Shown here: positions 61,475-64,000 of the stretch, piece after piece
Numbering within the stretch: the first letter of the stretch is position 1
Layout: each line of letters opens with the position of its first letter
NCBI GenBank assembly: GCA_947382355.1
Contig: CANCYR010000001.1
Location: 124,001 to 188,000 of the forward strand
Source: an uncultured Lachnospiraceae bacterium
Lineage (GTDB): Bacteria > Bacillota > Clostridia > Lachnospirales > Lachnospiraceae
Reading direction: 5' to 3'
DNA length: 64,000 nucleotides
Notes under the pieces: model-generated
Databases searched by the model: none
The model's input: only the letters and a program-made list of their open reading frames with translations
Told to the model about the DNA's origin: nothing
Position numbers and translations under genes: made by a program

Positions 61475-63223
61475 ATGACCTGTAAGGAAAAAATTTTATC
61501 AAATGATTATGCAGATTTAATTACAGATTTTCTTATTCCAGAGGGTTCGTTTGGAGAGAGGCTGGATTATTGCCAGACCACATTGGAATCGGATTTGCAG
61601 ATATCTTATTTTGAACGAAAAAATATAAATATTCAGGATATTAATGTGCTTCGTTATAATTTTATTCCGAAATGCTACAGCATTATGGATGAAGGGATGA
61701 TTATGCCCATGCAGAGGGAGGACTTAAATAATATCACATCACAGATATTTAATCCGGACCCTCTAATTGATTCAGGAATCATTCAGGTAAATAATGCTCC
61801 TTTGAATTTAACCGGCAGGGGAGTCATTATCGGTTTTATAGATACCGGAATCCGTTATGATTTGGATGTGTTCAGACGAAGCGATGGAAGCAGCCGCATA
61901 CTGGCCATCTGGGACCAGACAATACAGACAGGGACGCCGCCGGAAGGCTTTGAATATGGAAGCGAATATACAAATGATATGATTAACCAGGCCCTTTCCA
62001 GTGACAATCCAAGAGAAGTTGTTCCTTCCAATGATTTTATAGGACATGGAACAAAAATGGCAAGCGTGGCAGCAGGAAGCATATTAGGAGCCGGAACTGT
62101 TTTTCGGGGAGCTGCGCCGGATGCCCAGATTGTAATGGTAAAATGTAAAGAAGCCAAGCCGTATTTAAGAGAATATTATAAAATTCCCGAAGAGGCAGTT
62201 TGTTTTCAGGAAACTGATATTTTGTGCGGGTTAAAGTATCTGGATAATTTTGCAAGGATATTTGACAGGCCTGTTATCATTTGCCTTGGAATTGGAACCA
62301 ACTCCGGCGACCATATGGGGAATTCTATTTTGTCTACTTATCTTGACCGTCTGGCAGGCAGAAGAAGCAGAGGGGTTGTTGTGTGCGGCGGTAATGAAGG
62401 CAATGCGGCAAGTCATTATGAAGGAAATATTTCAATTATGAGTGGCCGCGACTGGCAGGACGTAGAAATCCGGGTTGGAGAAAATGAAGAAGGATTTTTA
62501 TTGGAACTTTGGGGGAACATTCCGGAGGTGTTTACGGTATCCATCCGGAGTCCCAGCGGGGAAGAGACGAGAGAAGCGGTATATACGGCAGGACAGTCTC
62601 TGACATTTTCATTTATTTATAGTGAAAGCAAGGTTCAGGTAGAGTATGTGCTGGTGGAACAAAGCTCGGGAGAAGAATTGGTATTTATGCGATTTATAAA
62701 GCCTATATCCGGTATTTGGACCATTCGGGTTTTTGCAAGAGGGGGAAACAGCAACAGTGTTTTTAATATCTGGCTGCCTATATGTCCGTTTTTGCGCAGC
62801 GACACTTATTTTTTGCAATCAAATCCCAATGCCACCATTACGGCGCCGGGCTATGCCGAAAATGTAATAACCGTCACCAACTATAATAGTGACAATAACA
62901 GTTTCTACTATAAAAGCGGAAGAGGCTTTGGCAGAAGAGGAAGCCTTAAGCCGGATTTGGCAGCTCCCGGAGTGAATGTATCTACCGTTCTTGGACCGGA
63001 TACCGGTTCCAGTCTTTCGGCAGCAATTATGGCAGGCGCCATGGCAGATTTTTATCAGTGGGCAATTGTGGAAGAACATGACACCATTGTCAATACCCAG
63101 ACTGCAAGAAATTACTTTATACGGGGCGCCATAAGAGAAAATGAACTGGAATACCCAAATGAGGAGTGGGGATTTGGGCGTTTAAGTTTATCCGGAGTTT
63201 TTGAGGCTTTGGCAAGAACATAG
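61475..63223 (+). CDS. S8 family serine protease, Csp-like
   Basis: The 582-residue subtilase has an N-terminal prodomain-like region (residues 1-105) without a signal peptide. Its triad is D123 (GFIDTGI), H191 (IGHGTKMASVAAG) and S513 (GSSLSAAIMAG). Residues about 320-450 form an inserted beta-rich domain between the His and Ser blocks. Length, lack of secretion signal and the inserted jelly-roll-like domain match Csp proteases, which in clostridia process pro-SleC during spore germination. All three catalytic residues are intact, unlike CspA and CspC pseudoproteases. Lachnospiraceae carry several paralogues whose roles are unclear. The RBS is weak (TTAGGAAA well upstream). It stands alone behind a terminator. 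Confidence 0.85.
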   Translation: MTCKEKILSNDYADLITDFLIPEGSFGERLDYCQTTLESDLQISYFERKNINIQDINVLRYNFIPKCYSIMDEGMIMPMQREDLNNITSQIFNPDPLIDSGIIQVNNAPLNLTGRGVIIGFIDTGIRYDLDVFRRSDGSSRILAIWDQTIQTGTPPEGFEYGSEYTNDMINQALSSDNPREVVPSNDFIGHGTKMASVAAGSILGAGTVFRGAAPDAQIVMVKCKEAKPYLREYYKIPEEAVCFQETDILCGLKYLDNFARIFDRPVIICLGIGTNSGDHMGNSILSTYLDRLAGRRSRGVVVCGGNEGNAASHYEGNISIMSGRDWQDVEIRVGENEEGFLLELWGNIPEVFTVSIRSPSGEETREAVYTAGQSLTFSFIYSESKVQVEYVLVEQSSGEELVFMRFIKPISGIWTIRVFARGGNSNSVFNIWLPICPFLRSDTYFLQSNPNATITAPGYAENVITVTNYNSDNNSFYYKSGRGFGRRGSLKPDLAAPGVNVSTVLGPDTGSSLSAAIMAGAMADFYQWAIVEEHDTIVNTQTARNYFIRGAIRENELEYPNEEWGFGRLSLSGVFEALART

Positions 63224-63330
63224 TTGACAATTTTGTCAGAAGAATTTAAGCTTAAGTTATACAATGAAATTGCGGCGGGCAGGGCATTTCGCAATTGTCC
63301 AATGACAATAGAGCAGAAAGGAGAAAAGTC

Positions 63331-63783
63331 TTGGTATACGTGATGATAATAGGAAGCCTTTTTCTTTGTGAATGGTTTATTAAAAATATGACAGAAGCAT
63401 GGGGGAAAGAGAAAGAACAAAAGGATTTATGGGGTGGAAGGCTTTATCTGACTAAATATCATAATAAGGGAGCTTTTTTGAATCTGGGAGAAAAGAGAAA
63501 AGAATTGATGGCTGTCATTTCCGTGCTTTTGACTGTGTTTTGTCTGATACTATTTTTGCTTTCTTTTTTCCAAAAAGGAAATGCTCTATTAAAAGCAGGA
63601 TTAAGTTTTCTGCTAGGGGGTGCTTTTAGCAATACTTACGACCGGCTGAAGCGGAAATATGTGGTGGATTATTTTGGGTTTCGAATAAAAGGCTTTCCGG
63701 GGCTTTCTAAGGTGGTTTTTAACCTGTCGGATTTTTTCATTTTGACAGGGGCCATGTTGGCAGCTTTGGGAGGGATAAAATGA
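63331..63783 (+). CDS. lspA: Signal peptidase II (lipoprotein signal peptidase)
   Basis: The protein has four hydrophobic segments and the two aspartates of the family: D104 in GGAFSNTYDRL and D134 in FNLSDFFILTG, plus the conserved YHNKGAFLNLG loop. It cleaves the signal peptide of lipid-modified prolipoproteins at the membrane. I choose TTG 63331 as start because AAAGGAGA lies seven bases before it, which gives 150 residues, the usual size. An upstream TTG at 63295 has no such site. The first segment is short. The motif has Ser where most family members have Gly (GGAxGN becomes GGAFSN). It is monocistronic in this window, with a bidirectional terminator right after it. Confidence 0.88.
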   Translation: MVYVMIIGSLFLCEWFIKNMTEAWGKEKEQKDLWGGRLYLTKYHNKGAFLNLGEKRKELMAVISVLLTVFCLILFLLSFFQKGNALLKAGLSFLLGGAFSNTYDRLKRKYVVDYFGFRIKGFPGLSKVVFNLSDFFILTGAMLAALGGIK

Positions 63784-63814
63784 AGCCATAAAACTGATGA
63801 TTATATTTATAGGA

Positions 63815-63852
63815 GAAAGCCCTCTTCACGTTTTGCCGTGAAGAGGGCTTTC
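63815..63852. terminator. Bidirectional terminator between lspA and arcC
   Basis: GAAAGCCCTCTTCACG (63815-63830) and CGTGAAGAGGGCTTTC (63837-63852) form a perfect 16-bp stem with a 6-nt loop. It lies between the convergent genes and can serve both strands. Confidence 0.85.
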
Positions 63853-63857
63853 CGATA

Positions 63858-64000
63858 TTATGCTGTAATCACAGTTCCCGTTTTTCCTCTAGCCGCATCA
63901 TTGGCCTTTTTCAGTGAAGTAATACGCACAATGCCTTGGGGAACCTTTTCCAGATACGCAATAGCAGCTTCAATCTTAGGAAGCATATTGCCTTCCCCAA
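63858..64000 (-). CDS. arcC: Carbamate kinase, C-terminal fragment (5' end outside window)
   Basis: The minus strand is open from the window edge to a TAA at 63858-63860, giving the last 46 residues. They read GEGNMLPKIEAAIAYLEKV, then GIVRITSLKKANDAARGK and GTVITA, which is the typical C terminus of ArcC-type carbamate kinases (MLPKVEAA...TSLEKA...G..GT.I). The enzyme makes ATP from carbamoyl phosphate in arginine or agmatine fermentation, or in purine and allantoin breakdown. The rest of the gene lies beyond the window, so its operon context cannot be judged. Confidence 0.8.
   Translation of the reverse strand, partial: GEGNMLPKIEAAIAYLEKVPQGIVRITSLKKANDAARGKTGTVITA

Overview
The window looks like a chromosomal segment of an anaerobic, low-to-moderate GC Gram-positive bacterium of the Lachnospiraceae type (Clostridia). 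This is inferred from AGGAGG-like ribosome binding sites, frequent TTG/GTG starts, consensus sigma-A promoters, a BspA-type leucine-rich repeat surface protein, a Csp-like S8 protease, and a large wall or surface polysaccharide locus of the kind common in this family. No rRNA, tRNA, insertion sequence or CRISPR array was seen.

Layout. (1) 1-4971: the 3' part of a giant protein of unknown function. (2) 4995-6770: an autoregulated-looking xre / ImmA-type metalloprotease / PIN-domain operon. (3) 7328-8407: a lone HipA-like kinase. (4) 8563-15348: sugar precursor genes, namely a NeuB-like synthase without SAF domain, UDP-glucose dehydrogenase, and rmlB, rmlA and rmlC with a GH25 lysozyme-like protein between them. 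No rmlD was found. (5) 15329-21833: multi-spanning membrane proteins resembling GT-C glycosyltransferases. One is a normal single-chain protein. The other four genes form two tandem two-gene units that look like duplicated, split GT-C proteins, and the last carries an extra metallo-beta-lactamase domain. (6) 21915-24938: a GH78 alpha-L-rhamnosidase with an N-terminal membrane or lipoprotein signal, followed by a convergent Rpn-type nuclease gene.

(7) 26349-36759: a promoter overlapped by a 14-bp perfect inverted repeat, then the Wzm/Wzt polysaccharide ABC exporter, a methyltransferase-like/kinase-like multidomain protein, a two-domain GT2 rhamnosyltransferase-like enzyme, a phosphohexomutase, and a GtrA / GT2 / flippase-like set typical of lipid-linked side-chain glycosylation. 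(8) 36804-43009: an APH-fold kinase, a small HAD phosphatase, CotH-like kinase, VTC-domain polyphosphate polymerase-like protein, DUF4956 membrane protein and a nucleotidyltransferase. (9) 43055-50871: a membrane glycosyltransferase-like protein, three further GT2 enzymes, the polyprenyl-phosphate sugar-1-phosphate transferase that probably primes synthesis, and an LCP ligase that would attach the product to peptidoglycan.

(10) 50875-55834: glmS without a visible ribozyme leader, an HtrA-like protease and a divergent ClpX with an acidic N-terminal extension. (11) 56050-61362: a secreted BspA-type LRR protein. (12) 61475-64000: a Csp-like subtilisin, signal peptidase II, a bidirectional terminator and the 3' end of carbamate kinase on the minus strand.

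Working model (inference): a rhamnose-containing polysaccharide is primed on undecaprenyl phosphate by the glycosylphosphotransferase, extended by the GT2 enzymes, exported by Wzm/Wzt, decorated outside by GtrA/GT-C enzymes and perhaps by a phospho-substituent from the kinase/HAD/nucleotidyltransferase set, and attached to the wall by LCP. The GH78 and GH25 enzymes may trim or remodel it.
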